Assembly: GCA_958009055.1 (NCBI GenBank)
Contig: OY253663.1
Coordinates: forward strand, 124,001-188,000
Direction of reading: 5' to 3'
DNA length: 64,000 nucleotides
From: Choricystis sp. odSpoLacu1
Taxonomy: Eukaryota; Chlorophyta; Trebouxiophyceae
The notes below the pieces were generated by a model, which made no database searches, had not been told where the DNA came from, and saw nothing but the letters and a program-made list of their open reading frames with translations. This document shows positions 51,852 through 62,761 of the stretch, one piece after another. The number at the start of each line of letters is the position of its first letter. The first letter of the stretch is position 1. A program made the translations under genes and the position numbers.

Positions 51852-54800
51852 ATGGGGGGCTGCCTGGCCGTGCCCACGGCGGCGCGCCACGGCGGCGCCC
51901 TGACTGACAGCAACGGCACCAAGGTGAGGGGTGGGAGGAGGGAGAGGGAGGGGAGGCACCACCCGCGCAAATGCTGGCCCGACCCTCAAAACCACACACT
52001 CCATAGGCCGCCCCACCCCCCGCCGCCCCCGTGCCCACGCCCCCCCCCGACGCCCTGGACGTGGTGGCGGCCGCCTCCGCCCCCGCCCCCGACGGCGGCG
52101 CGGCGAGGCCGCCGGGGGAGGCTGCACGCGTCGGGTTTCTGTGCGGGCTGGGCGTGTTGGACACGCCGCCCGACCCCCGGTTTGACGATATTACGAAGCT
52201 GGTGAGAGATGAGAGAGAGAGAAAGAGAGAGAGAGAGAGGGTGGGAAGGGATGGAAGCGAGGGCAAAAAAAAAAACACTCGCTTCACCCGCCACCCTCCC
52301 ACCCACCCCCCACACTCCACTAGCTCTGCACCATCTTCAACGTGCCCATCGCCATCGTGTCCCTCGTCGACGCCGAACGCCAGTGGTTTAAGTCCATCTG
52401 TGGCCTGGGCGCGACAGAGACCGACCGCAGATCCTCTTTTTGTGCGTGGACCCTCCTCCCCGCCCACCCCGAGGTTCTCGTCGTCCCCGACGCCTGCCAG
52501 GACGCCCGCTTCGCCGCCAACCCGCTGGTGACGGGGGAGCCGGGGATCCGGTTTTACGCGGGGGCGCCGTTGGTCGCGTCCACTGGCGACCGCCTGGGGT
52601 CTCTGTGCGTCATCGACACCGTCCCCCGCACCATCGACGCCGACCAGTGCAACGTCCTGGTCAACTTTGCGGAGGTCGTGGTGCGCGAACTGGAGAAAGA
52701 GAAGCGGCGGCTGGTGGAGGCGGCTGCGCTGCGCTCGCGCGCGGCCAGGGCGCTGAGGGTGGTGGATGGATTGAGGGACTGTGTCCTCCTCGTCGACGCC
52801 GCCGCCGCCCACGCGGGTGGGGATGGTGGCAAGCAGGCCGCCGGTGGAGCGGATGCAGCAGCCGCCCCACGTGGCGCGCCCCGCCCCCCGCCCTCCGGCG
52901 CGTGGCCCGTGCTGTTTGCCAACGGCGCGTGCGGCGCGGGCGCCGGCGTCGACCCGTCAGCCGACGCCGGCCGCGACCTGTGGGCCCTGTTCTCTCTGGC
53001 CGCACCCACTTCGCCGTCGGACCTGGTGCCCCGCGTCGCGGCGGGGGCGCCGTTTCATGCGGCCCTGGTGCGGCGGGACGGGGGCGGGCGGTATGCCGCG
53101 GTGTTTCGCCCGGCCGCCACCGCCCACCTCGACGGCGCGCCCGCCATCGGCATCCCCGCCTGCCCCGCCACAGGGAGTGGGAGAGGGGGGGGCACGGATG
53201 GGCTGTACTTTGTGACGGTGAGTTGGGTGGGTGGGTGGGTGGGGGTGCGTGTGGCTGTGGCGGCCGCGCGTTTTTGTGCGCGCTCGCCTGTGGGGGCGGC
53301 CACAAGAGACCCCCATCCCCCTTCCCCTCCCTTCCCCTCCCCCCCCCCCCCACACACACTGACAACAAGCTGACGTTCACGGGGTGGAGCGTGCCGCGCG
53401 CGGTTGCCGCGCCGCGGCGCGCGGCGTCGGAAGCGTTGCCGCCGCTGACGCCGCAGGGGGCGGCCGAACTGCGCCGGTCGCTGGTGATTGGGGAAGGGAC
53501 GGGTGGGAGAGCCGGCTTGGTTTGGCTGGGCGCACCACCGCTCGTGCGGTTGGTGTGGGGGCGCGCGTGCGCGCGGGTCGCCCCCCCCCAAAAAAACACA
53601 CCCCCTCCTCTCTTCCCTCGCCCCCACTCACCACACACACACACGCGCGCGCCACCTTGCCTCACCCCCCTCCTGCAGCTCGGCCCCTCGTCCGCCGACG
53701 GCGGCGCGTCCCCCCCCACCCCGCCGACTGACGGCGGCGCGATCTCCCCCACCACCCGCCCCTCCACCGACCCCCTGGCCGACGTCGAGCTCGGCCTGCT
53801 GATCGGGGCGGGCGCCTACGGCCGCGTCTACCGCGGCCTGTGGGGGGGCGTGCCCGTGGCGGTGAAAGTCGTGCCCCACGCCGACGTGGAGCCCCCCCCC
53901 CGCGCCGCCGCCGACGACAGCGGCAGCGGCGACTCGGGGGTCGCCCCCGACGGCACCCCCCGCCCCGCCGCCGCCGCCACGCTGCGGGGGGCGTTAGAGC
54001 TGATGCATTCCGTCAACCTGGACCACTCGGGCATCGTGAAGACGTACAAATCGGCGCAGCGGACGCTGGCAGCGGCGGGGGGGGGCGGTAAGCAGGCGGC
54101 TCCGTCGCCGCCCGCGCGCCTGCCGCTGCGCGTGCTGGCTGAAACCTGGCTCATCATGGAGTACTGCGACGGCGGCAACCTGCAGGACGCGGTGGACAGG
54201 GGCGTGTTCTGGGCGCGGCCGCCCCCCGGCGCGCCGCCCACGCGTGTGGGCGTGCCCGTCCCGCCCACCGCGGTCCGCCCCTCCCCCGCAGCCGGGGGGG
54301 CGGCGCTGGGCACCTCCCCCGCCCCCAACGGCGGCGCCTTCACGCCCGACGGCTCCCTGCACGGCGAGTGGCCCGCCCTGCCCCCGGGGGCGGGGGTGGA
54401 CCCTGTCTCCCCCCGCGGCGGCGGCGGCAGCGACAGCGGCAGCGGCGGGGCCGCCCACCCCACCCTCACCCCCGACATGGCCGCCATCACCGCCACCGCG
54501 GCCGACATCGCGGCCGCCATGGCCTACCTGCACTCCCTGGACGTGCTGCACGGCGACCTGACGGGCGGCAACGTCCTGCTCTGCTCCACGGGCGGCGGCG
54601 GCGACGGCAGACCCCTCCCCGCGCGCACGCGCTCTGGCGACCCCGCCCCCCCCCTCCTCCACCTCCCACCCTCACCCGCGCGCCTTCACCGCCAAGGTGG
54701 CCGACTTTGGGCTCGCCAGGGTGCTGGCGGCGGATGCCGTGTCGACGGGCACGTATGGCACTGTGACCCACATGCCGCCCGAACTGCTCACCGCGGGCCG

Positions 54801-55044
54801 CCTGTCCAAGGCGGCCGACGTGTACGCGTTTGGCGTGCTGCTGTGGGAGATGTACACGGGGCGGCGGCCGTGGGCGGGGTTGATACAGATGCAGGTCATT
54901 TTTGCGGTGACCGTGCGCCGCGCGCGCCTCACGTTTCCGTCCCCACGCGCCCACCCGCGCTACGCCGCCCTGGCGGATGAGTGCATGGCGCCCGCGCCCG
55001 AGGACCGGCCCTCGTTCGAGGAGGTGCTGGAAAGGTTGGGGTAG
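51852..55044 (+). CDS. GAF-domain protein kinase 1 (TKL-like)
   Basis: Probable ligand- or redox-sensing kinase. Exons 51852..51923, 52007..52201, 52324..53217, 53370..~53480 and 53679..55044. The N-terminus MGGCLAVP has a myristoylation Gly2 and palmitoylatable Cys4, so membrane attachment is likely. The GAF domain (about residues 75-230) shows FKSICGLGATETDR, LVVPDACQDARFAANPLV, IRFYAGAPLV, LGSLCVIDTVPR. Then a linker and a TKL-type kinase: LIGAGAYGRVYRGLWGG, VPVAVKVV, TWLIMEYCDGGNLQD, LHGDLTGGNVLL, KVADFGLARVLA, GTVTHMPPELL, VYAFGVLLWEMYTGRRPW. The catalytic loop reads HGDLTGGN rather than HRDLKxxN. A frame slip in a C run at about 54648-54656. The donor of exon 4 is ambiguous. About 1,000 aa. 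Confidence 0.82.
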
Positions 55045-55825
55045 GTGGAGGGGGCAGAGGGAGGGTAGGTGTGTGGGTGTGGGTGTGTGGGTGTGGGTGT
55101 TCGCGCCCCCCCCCCCCCCCCCCCCTCGCTATATACACCCCTGTGTGTGTGCTTTTCACTTTGTCTTTTTCGATTATGCGTACGTGTGTGCGTGCTCCAT
55201 CCGTGTTTCACTCGCGGACGGGAGACTGAAGCGGTGCAAGAGAGAGTGCGCGTGTGTTTGATTTTGTTGTTGTGTTTTGCGCGTGCCACCATTTTCCGCG
55301 CCGCGCGTGTGTGTGTGGCACTTGAACCCCATGTTAAAAAGCGAGCGCATAAAACGAGAGAACGAGAATGTGAGGAGGGCGACAGGGAGGGATGGGGTTT
55401 ACAAAAAGGAAAAAAGGCACACGCTTTGTGTTTGCGCGCCTCGGGTTTGCTCTCGTGTGCGTTTCGCGGCGCCGCAAGGCAAAACGAAGACCAGGGGGGG
55501 GGGGCGAGAGCATTGGTGCAGCGCCAATGCTCGCGAGAACTCCAGCTTGTGCCTCAAGGGGAGGTGAAAAGGGTGGGCATTGGAGGCGCGAGGTGTGTGG
55601 GGGAAAAAAGGGGGAGGCGAGACAGACACCAGGCACGACGAAAAACAAAGGCACGCGTCACGCGTGCCTTTGTGGCCACAAAGGGGGGGGGGGACAAAAC
55701 GAGAGGCGTGCACGTCGCACAGTGTGTGTGTGTGTGTGTGTGTGATGTTTTTTTTGTTCAAAACAAAAAACCAGAGGGCAAGGTGCAGACGGGGTGAAGA
55801 AAACAGGGCGGGCACGGCGTTTTGG
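55045..55825. other. 781-bp convergent region with stacked inverted repeats
   Basis: Between the 3' ends of two convergent GAF kinases. Contains a C-run (about 55108-55126), a 9-bp stem (55508-55516 with 55524-55532), a 13-bp stem with one-base centre (55646-55658 with 55660-55672), an 18-bp perfect palindrome (55667-55684) overlapping it, a TG repeat (55722-55744), and an AT-rich stem (55750-55758 with 55762-55770). Likely 3'-end or insulating structure; no gene seen. Confidence 0.6.
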
Positions 55826-58786
55826 TCACGCGGCGACCGCCGCCGCCCCTGCCTCCCCCTCTCGCTCGGCCGCGCGCGCCGCGGCCACCGCCTCCACCAG
55901 CATTGCCGCGGTGGGCCGGTCGGCGGGGTCGTCCGCCCAGCAGGCGGCCGCCAGGTCGGCCGCCCAGCGGGGCGCTCCCGGGGACCAGGCGAGGCGCGAG
56001 CGTTCGACCGCGACCGTCGCGACGACGCGCGCGTGCGGCATCGACGCCCACGCGCGCGACCCGTGGGCCGCCTCCCACAGCAGCACGCCGAACGCCCACA
56101 CGTCGCCCGCGGGGGAGGGGCCGGGAGCGGACCCGGACAGGGCTTCGGGCGGCATGTGGGTGACGGTGCCGTAGGGGGGGGCGGAGGCGGCCGCGTCGGC
56201 GTCGCCGCTGCCGCACGGCGACGCGAGCCCAAAGTCTGCCAGCCTCGCCGTCCACCCCAGCGGCGACGCGGGGCCGGCGGCGGACAGCAGCACGTTGGTG
56301 GAGGTGAGGTCGCCGTGGGCGACGCCGGCGGCGTGCAGGGCGGCGAGGCCGGCCGCGACGTCGGCAGCGACAGCAGCGAGCGAGGAGGACGCAGCGAGCG
56401 GGGGCGCGAGGCACGCGCGGCCAGCCGCGGCAGGCGCGGTGCCCCCCGTCCTCCCGCCCCCCCCCCTCAACGCGGCCCAGTCGGCCAGGACGCCGCGCTC
56501 GACCGCGTCGCGCAGGGTGCCGCCGTCACAAAAGTCGAGGACGAGCCACGTGGCGCCGCCGCCGCGCGAGGCGGAGGCCGCGGGCCCCCCGCACACGCCG
56601 TCACCGGCATCCATGGACCCCGCTGAATCGTGGGGAGAGGCGGGCCGCGCAGAGTGCGCCACCGCCCGCACGCACACGATGTTGGGGTGGAGGGGGAGGC
56701 GGGGGGCGAGGGTGGCTTCGAGGGGGGCGCCGTCCGCCGAGCGCGCGACGCGCGCGTCGTCCGGAACGATTTTCACCGCGACGGCGTCCCCCTTCCATCT
56801 GCCCGCGTGCACGGTGCCGTGGGCGCCCCGGCCGACGAGGACGCCGAGTTCCAGGCCGGGCAGGGGGGGGGGGCGGGGGGGGCGGAGAGGGGGGACCCGT
56901 TGGAGCAAAGCGCGGCGGGCAGCGCGGGGCGGCGGGACGCGGTGCGGGGGGAGTCGGTGCCGCCCGACGCAAAGGCGAGGGCCAGGGTGACGCAGAAGAC
57001 GCCAGCCCCGGGGTCGAGGTCGGCGCCCGCGCCAGAGGCGACGATGGATGCAGGCACGCCGACGGGGCTGGCCGCGCCGACGCCCGTGGACGGAGGGCCG
57101 AGCGCCGAAGGCCAGAACGCCAGGTCGTACAACCTCGTCCCATGCGACACAGTCGGTGGCGCCGCGTCCGAGGCGGCCGAGGTGGGGGGCGACGCGGGCG
57201 GCGTGCGCACGCGCGCGCCGCGCAGCACGAAGAAGCGCCCGCGCGCGGCCGCGGCCGCCAGCGCGGCCGACGTGGACGGCGCCCCCGCGCGGGGGGCGGG
57301 CAGGTCGAAAAGGGACCACAGGTTGGCGCCCTCGCCCGCGCCGGAGAGGCCGAGGGCGGCGGCGGCCGCGGCCGAGGCGTGCAGGACGGGCCACGGGGGC
57401 AGGGTGGTGCTGCCGTCGCTGGAGCCGCTGCCGCCACTGCCTGCCTCCACCCTCGCCAGCACGGAGCGCGTGTCCGCCAGGAGGGCGCCGTCTGCGACGC
57501 GGTCGGCGCCGCGCAGCGCCGATGGCGCGCGCGCCAGCGCGGCCGCCGCGCGCTGCGCCGCGGCCGACGCGGCCTGCCTGTCCAGCTCCGCCGCCACCAG
57601 GTCGGCCAGCGTGTTCAGGGTGGCCGCCCCCGCCGGGCCCAGGTGGCGGGGCTTGAAGTCGGCGAAGCAGAGCGTGCCGAGGCGGTGGCCGGTGGAGCGC
57701 GACACGACGGGGGCGCCCGCGTAAAACCGCAGAAAGGGGGGCCCCACGACAAAGGGGTTCAAAGCAAAGCGTGCATCCGCCGTGGCGTCCGGCACAATCA
57801 GGGTTTGGGGGGTGGGGTTGGCGAGGGACCACCCGCAAAAGGAGCAGCGCCAGGGGAATTCGCCGAGCGCGAAGCGGCGCCCTGCCGCCGAGCGGATGAA
57901 GACGCGTTCGCCGTCCAGGAGGGCGAGGAGGGCGTCCTCCACACCAAACAGGCGGCAGATGAGGGAGATGACGTGTTCTGGGTAGGGTGGAGGGGAGGGT
58001 TGGGCGTGCGTGCGTGTGTTGTCTGGCGGCCAGCCCTTCCTCCTCGTTCCCTCTCTCCCTCCCCTCTCACCGATCTGGGCGTCCGGCCCCGTGGGGTTGA
58101 GGTGGTTGGCGCACGTGGAGCGCAGGTGGGCGACGCGCTCCACGTTGCCGGGCGGGCGCTGGTGGGTGGGGAGGGGGGGAAGGAAAAGGGAGGAGTCAGC
58201 GTCGGTACCACCCTTGCCGCCTCTCTCCCGCTCGCGCCCTCTCCCAATTGCCCCTCCGCCCTCCCACCCCCCGCTTTCCAACTCACCGGTGGCCCCAGCT
58301 CCGCCGCAGAGTACGGCAGCCCTTTCTCCGACGCCGCGCGCGACGCGACGTCCGAGATGGCGGCGAAAATGGAGCCCGCGACCGCACTGCCAAACGGGTC
58401 CTTGGACCCCGCCGCCGACCCGGCGGCCGAGGTGGCGACCGTGGCCGCCACGGAGGAGGGGGGGGAGGGGACGGAGGGAGGGGGGGAGGGGGGGTCGGCC
58501 GCAGAGGCAGGGGCGAGGCGCGAGAGGAGAGGGGGGGGCGCGGGCTGTGGAAAGGAGGGGGAAGGGGAAGAGGTTTCGGTGAGCAAACCAGCCAAGCACA
58601 CGCACACGCCAGTGTGTGCGAGCGGCGGGGAGCAGGGAGGGCGCGGCGGGGCCAACAAGGCGCGTGCAGGTCCGTGCATTCCCCAGCCTCCGCGCGACGC
58701 ACCTCGCCCGCGCCACTGCCGCGCTCATCGTCAGAGGAGCTGCCGCCGCCGTGCGCGCGCGCGGCGCGGCTGGCGGCACCGCCCAT
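55826..58786 (-). CDS. GAF-domain protein kinase 2 (TKL-like), paralogue
   Basis: Exons 58786..58703, 58544..58287, 58158..58071 and 57977..55826. N-terminus MGGAASRAARAHGGG also has a myristoylation Gly2. GAF domain (about residues 115-300): EHVISLICRLFGVEDALL, LIVPDATADARFALNPFV, LRFYAGAPVVSR, LGTLCFADFKPRHLG. The frame slips in G runs at about 56861-56880; the kinase then shows LGVLVGRGAHGTVHAGRW, AVAVKIVPDD, TWLVLDFCDGGTLRD, AHGDLTSTNVLL, RLADFGLASPCG, YGTVTHMPPEAL, VWAFGVLLWEAAHGSRAW. It shares the unusual HGDLT catalytic loop with the paralogue at 51852-55044 and lies tail to tail with it. Ends at 55826. Confidence 0.82.
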
Positions 58787-59961
58787 TGTGGGAGGGGGTG
58801 TGGCGGTGTGTGTGGGGAGGGGGGGGGAGGGGAGGAGGGGGTGCGAGCGCGCGAAAAACGCGGAGACCGAGTGGGGGTGGGGGGTGGGTGACGCCGTTTT
58901 TTTTCCTCCACATGCTGCCCTAGCGACCACGTTTTTTTGTGAAAGCCAGCCGACACTCTACACGTCAACAGAGGCCTCAGTTGGGGCTTTACATCAATTA
59001 AACGTTGCGCGCGTCGTGCCGTGTTTCAGGCGGGGAAAAAGGGAGGGGGTGGGCGCTTGTTGTGTTTTGTTACATCGTTTGGGGGGGGGTGGGGGGCAGC
59101 CAAAAAAATGCACGTGACCGAAAGCAAGGGGGTGGGGGTGGGGCGCCCCGTTTCCCGCGTGGGGCCGATGATCCCGGTCGTAATTGTTCGAGCGTGAGCA
59201 TCGGCCACGGGGGAGGGGGCGGTGTTGACAGGGTGGGATTGGTTGAAAATCATGCCGCTGGTACGCGCTGGGGGGAGGGGGGGGGGGGGGCGGTCCCCCG
59301 CGCAGCCTAAAAAGGGCCAAGCGCTGGTATGTGTCAATGCTCATGGTATGTGCGTTTGGATGCGTGCCAAGTGGGGGGGGGAATCGTGCGGCCGCCTAGG
59401 AACAGGGGGGGGGGTGGGGGGGGGGGGAAGGAGAGAGGGGGGCAACGCACCCTCGACAAAGGGAGTCACGCGCCTCGATTCGCCAGCGCCGTCGCACGTC
59501 ACTGGCGCGCCCTCGCCTTGCCGCACAGCGCCTGCCACTGGCGTGCTCCCACCTTGCCGCACATGTCGTGGCTCAGTGCAAAGGGGGACACGCTGCCGTG
59601 GCGCGTGGGCGGGGGCGCGCCCGGCGGGGGCGGCGGCAGGGGGGGCGGTACCGAGGGCGATGCGGCCGGCGCGGCCGCGGTCGGCTCCTGCATTGGAGGG
59701 GGCGCGTCACGAAGCCGGGAGGCGCGCGAGCGCGAGCGGGGGCGCGCGGGCAGAGAAAAAGAAACGTTTTTTTGTGGGAACAAAGCACCACGGGGGGGTG
59801 TTTTGTCCTCCTGGAGCCACGCGGGTTGGGGGGGGCGTGACATTTTTTGCCCACAACGAGTTGAGGACGCAGACCAGACAACGCGCACAGACAACAGAAA
59901 TGAAAACGAAAAAACATCAGAGCAGAAAACCCCTTTGTTTCCCACCTTTCCCACCTCTTCC
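58787..59961. other. 1,175-bp intergenic region, mostly no recognisable content
   Basis: Between the GAF kinase 2 start and the LSm3 stop. G-rich runs (59078-59095, 59272-59295, 59405-59430). Two imperfect 28-bp direct repeats (59500-59527, 59536-59563). A 64-codon ORF on the minus strand (59499-59693, MQEPTAAAP...) overlaps the repeats; it has no recognised motif and I do not call it. One TTACA (TGTAA, minus strand) at about 58989. Confidence 0.5.
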
Positions 59962-60635
59962 TCACTCGCGCAGCGGGGGCGACACCAGGATCACGCCGTC
60001 CCCCCGCACAAACAGGTAGGGCATGGTGCGCTTGTTGGTCTGTGGGAGTGGGAGTGTGTGAGTGTGAGCGTGGTGTTTTTACCTATCGCGTTTTTTACCA
60101 CCTCGTTTTTCCTTCCTCCTTTTCCTATTCTCACCTTGACGATCTCTTCGTACGTCTCGTCGTCCACCTCCACCACGGTCACGCTCTCCTCCACATCGCC
60201 CAGGATCATGTTGAGGTGCTGGTCGTAGGCCTGTGTGGGAGGGGGAGGGAGGGAGAGGGTAAAAGGAAGAGGAAAAGGGGGTTGGCCTGTGTCATTTCGG
60301 CGACTCTCTCTCCTTCTCTCTCTGACCACCCCAGTCAGCCGCAACAGCACAAGGCATGTGTTGGACGCGGGTGCGGGGTGCACACGCCAGCCGGGATCCA
60401 CGGCGGCACGCAATTGGGACGGCGGCATCATCTCGCCCCCTCCCCCCCGCCGCGCCTCCCTCCCTCCCCACACCACAAGACTCACGTGCAGTCTCCCCTT
60501 CAGTTCCCGCTCCCCGCGCAGCTTGACGTGGACGCGTTCATTCAGGGAGAGGCGCACCAGGTCGAGGGGTTCTTTCACTGCGACGGCGGGGGGGGGAGGG
60601 GCGGCCGCGTCGACCGGGGGGACGGCGTCAGCCAT
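59962..60635 (-). CDS. LSM3: U6 snRNA-associated protein LSm3
   Basis: Subunit of the LSm1-7 and LSm2-8 rings for mRNA decay and U6 snRNP. Exons 60635..60486 (50 aa), 60230..60135 (32 aa), 60039..59962 (25 aa plus stop), all phase 0, 107 aa, intact. Shows [42 protein letters not shown], then [17 protein letters not shown], with Sm1 Asp/Asn and the LFVRGD Sm2. EPLDL(I/V)RLSL and AYDQHLNM are signature LSm3 segments. Upstream exons fit the family length. Confidence 0.95.
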
Positions 60636-61037
60636 GGTGGTGTGTTGATGTGTGCGCGCGCGTGTGGGAGGAGAGGAGGGAGGCAGGGCGGCGGCGACAG
60701 AGAGAGGAAACAAAAAACAAACGACGACGAGTTCTTTCGACGTTATCGGTGCGCGTTTTTGTTGGCAACCCCGAGTTGTGAGGGTCCCCCCCCCGCGAGA
60801 GTGGTCCCCCCGCGTGGTCCCCCCGAGCGGGGGACCATGTCCCTGAGCCCAGGCGGCTCGGTCCCGGAACACTGCGAGCGCGTCTCTTTGTGTGCGCGCG
60901 GGCTCGATCGAAAACACGAGCCCCGTCCCCCTCCCCCGCGACCCCCGCCCCTGTTGTTTGTGTGTCAGTGTATTGCACCCACACCTCGTGTACACACACA
61001 CCACACCGAAATCAACTCTCCCTCCCTCTCTCCCCCT
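60636..61037. other. 402-bp region between TGD3-like and LSm3 genes
   Basis: 3' region of the TGD3-like gene and promoter side of LSm3 (both minus strand). Contains repeated TGGTCCCCCC units (about 60801-60823) and a perfect 9-bp stem with 5-nt loop (60815-60823 with 60829-60837). No gene seen. Confidence 0.55.
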
Positions 61038-62468
61038 TCACTCATACTTGATGGGCCCGTCGAGTGCTCCATCCCGAAACTGGGCAACGATCGGTTCAGT
61101 CGAATTGTCAAACTCCTCCACCGTCCCCTGCCACACGACTTTGCCGCCATGCAGGAAGATCAACCTGTCCACCGCCCGTCGAATGGTGGAGTGTTGGTGG
61201 GTGACGACGACGTAGGCGGAGCAGGCGGGGGGGCGGCCCCCGGGGCCGGGCGCGTGCAGCGAGCGAATCAAATCCTCCACGACTGTCGACGCGACTGGGT
61301 CCAGCCCCGCGGTGGGTTCATCATACATGATGACTTGTTCGGGGAGGAGGACGGAGTCGCCCAGGGCGGAGGCGGGGGGGCGGACGATGGCGCGGGCCAA
61401 GGCCACCCGTTTGCGCATTCCACCAGACAGTTCAGACGGGTACAGATTCTCCACACCCGACAACCCCACCGACGCCAGCGCGTCGGCGACGGCTTCCTTG
61501 ACGACGGCGGGCGGCAGGGCTGAGTGTTCGTAGAGGGAGAAGCCCACGTTTTCGCCGACGGTGAGCGAGTCGAACAGCGCGCCGTTCTGAAACACCAGCC
61601 CCACACGCAGTGTGTCCGCCAGGTCGGGGTCGTCGGCCAGCAGGCCACTCCGGGGTGTGCCCAGCACGCGCACCGTGCCTGCGTCGGGTTCCAGCAGGCC
61701 TGCGAGCAGGCGCAGGGTGGTGGACTTGCCTGTGCCTGATCCTCCGATGATTCCCACCGCCTCCCCCCGCTTGATGGTGATGGAGGCGCCTTTCAAGATG
61801 GGTTTCGCACCAAACGATTTGTGGACGTCCACCAGTTCCAGCAACGGGGCGTCGGGGGGGGGAGAGGAGGCGAGGGTGAGGGTGGGCGCTGCGGACGACG
61901 ACGACGACGACGACGACGCGGGGCCGCCGCGGCCGGCATCCGGGATGGAGGGGAGGGTGGTGTTGATGGCCTGGTGTGGGGTGTGGAGGGGGTGGAAAGG
62001 GAGGGGGTGTGAGAGCTTGACATAGGGCGGGCGGTCCGAGCGAGGGGTTGGAGCGACGACACGCGAGCGGGTGTCTCCTCTCTCTATCTCGCCTCCTCCC
62101 CGCACGCGTCCCACGTCCTCCTTCCCCCTCCTACCGCACTCGACAGCATGCATCCTCCTCCACGACACACGCGCCGCGGGCGGAGGGGGCGGGGAGAGGG
62201 TTTCTGGAGAGTGCCCCCTGGGGCAGCCGCATTGGCACCCCCTCCGACACCTGCCGCTCAAACCGCCCCCTTCTCTCTCCTCCCTCACACTCGCCGTCTC
62301 CAACGACACGGCAGCCGGCACGCTCAGCTCCCGCGTGCCCCGGGCCCGGTCGGGCGTGGCGGACGGGGGCGGCAGGGGGGCGCGCCTGGTTGGCTGGCGC
62401 GTGAGCGTGCGGCGCGGTGGGGGCGTGGACCGCTGTGCCGCCTGTGTCGGCGGTGCCAGGACACGCAT
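61038..62468 (-). CDS. ABC ATPase of plastid lipid import, TGD3-like
   Basis: TGD3 (ABCI13) is the ATPase of the TGD1-2-3 complex moving ER lipids into the plastid, related to bacterial MlaF. Exons 62468..62289 and 61970..61038, phase 0, about 370 aa, intact. N-terminus basic with Ser/Thr/Pro, a likely transit peptide, and a Ser/Ala-rich run. Nucleotide domain: LLELVDVHKSFGAKPILKG, Walker A GGSGTGKST, Q-loop LVFQNGALF, MlaF-like VGENVGFSLYE, signature LSGGMRKRVALARA, Walker B VIMYDEPTAGLDP, H-loop VVVTHQ. Signature MRKRV and LYPSELSGG are typical of MlaF/TGD3. Its partners TGD1/TGD2 are not in the window. Confidence 0.9.
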   Translation of the reverse strand: MRVLAPPTQAAQRSTPPPRRTLTRQPTRRAPLPPPSATPDRARGTRELSVPAAVSLETASVREEREGGGLSGRCRRGCQCGCPRGHSPETLSPPPPPAARVSWRRMHAVECGRRGKEDVGRVRGGGEIERGDTRSRVVAPTPRSDRPPYVKLSHPLPFHPLHTPHQAINTTLPSIPDAGRGGPASSSSSSSSAAPTLTLASSPPPDAPLLELVDVHKSFGAKPILKGASITIKRGEAVGIIGGSGTGKSTTLRLLAGLLEPDAGTVRVLGTPRSGLLADDPDLADTLRVGLVFQNGALFDSLTVGENVGFSLYEHSALPPAVVKEAVADALASVGLSGVENLYPSELSGGMRKRVALARAIVRPPASALGDSVLLPEQVIMYDEPTAGLDPVASTVVEDLIRSLHAPGPGGRPPACSAYVVVTHQHSTIRRAVDRLIFLHGGKVVWQGTVEEFDNSTEPIVAQFRDGALDGPIKYE

Positions 62469-62761
62469 TGTGGGTTGTGGGCGTCGCGTGGGTGCACGTG
62501 TGACCGTGGGAGGGGGGAGGACGCAAGGGGGAGGCGGCACGGGGGAAGGCACCCCACTCGCGCGCGCTCTTGCTTGTCGTTCCGTGCGCGCCGAGTGTGG
62601 GGCTCGCCTGCGACTCGGAACGTGGGTTGTACACGCGTGAGTGTGAGGAGCAGGCGCACACGCAGGGAATGCTGGGGTGTCGCGCGTTTTTTGTGAGGTT
62701 GTGGGGAAGGGAATCGGCGAACAACAAAAACAATCAGTTTTCGTTTTTGGCGTCGCGCAAA

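Noticed and set aside
51400..51907. Long ORFs before GAF kinase 1 resembling a transit peptide
   Set aside because: No ATG in a good context for one of them, no recognisable motif, and they run into the first kinase exon in the wrong frame.
59222..60228. Plus-strand ORFs crossing LSm3
   Set aside because: Low-complexity G-rich sequence and antisense to conserved LSm3 exons.
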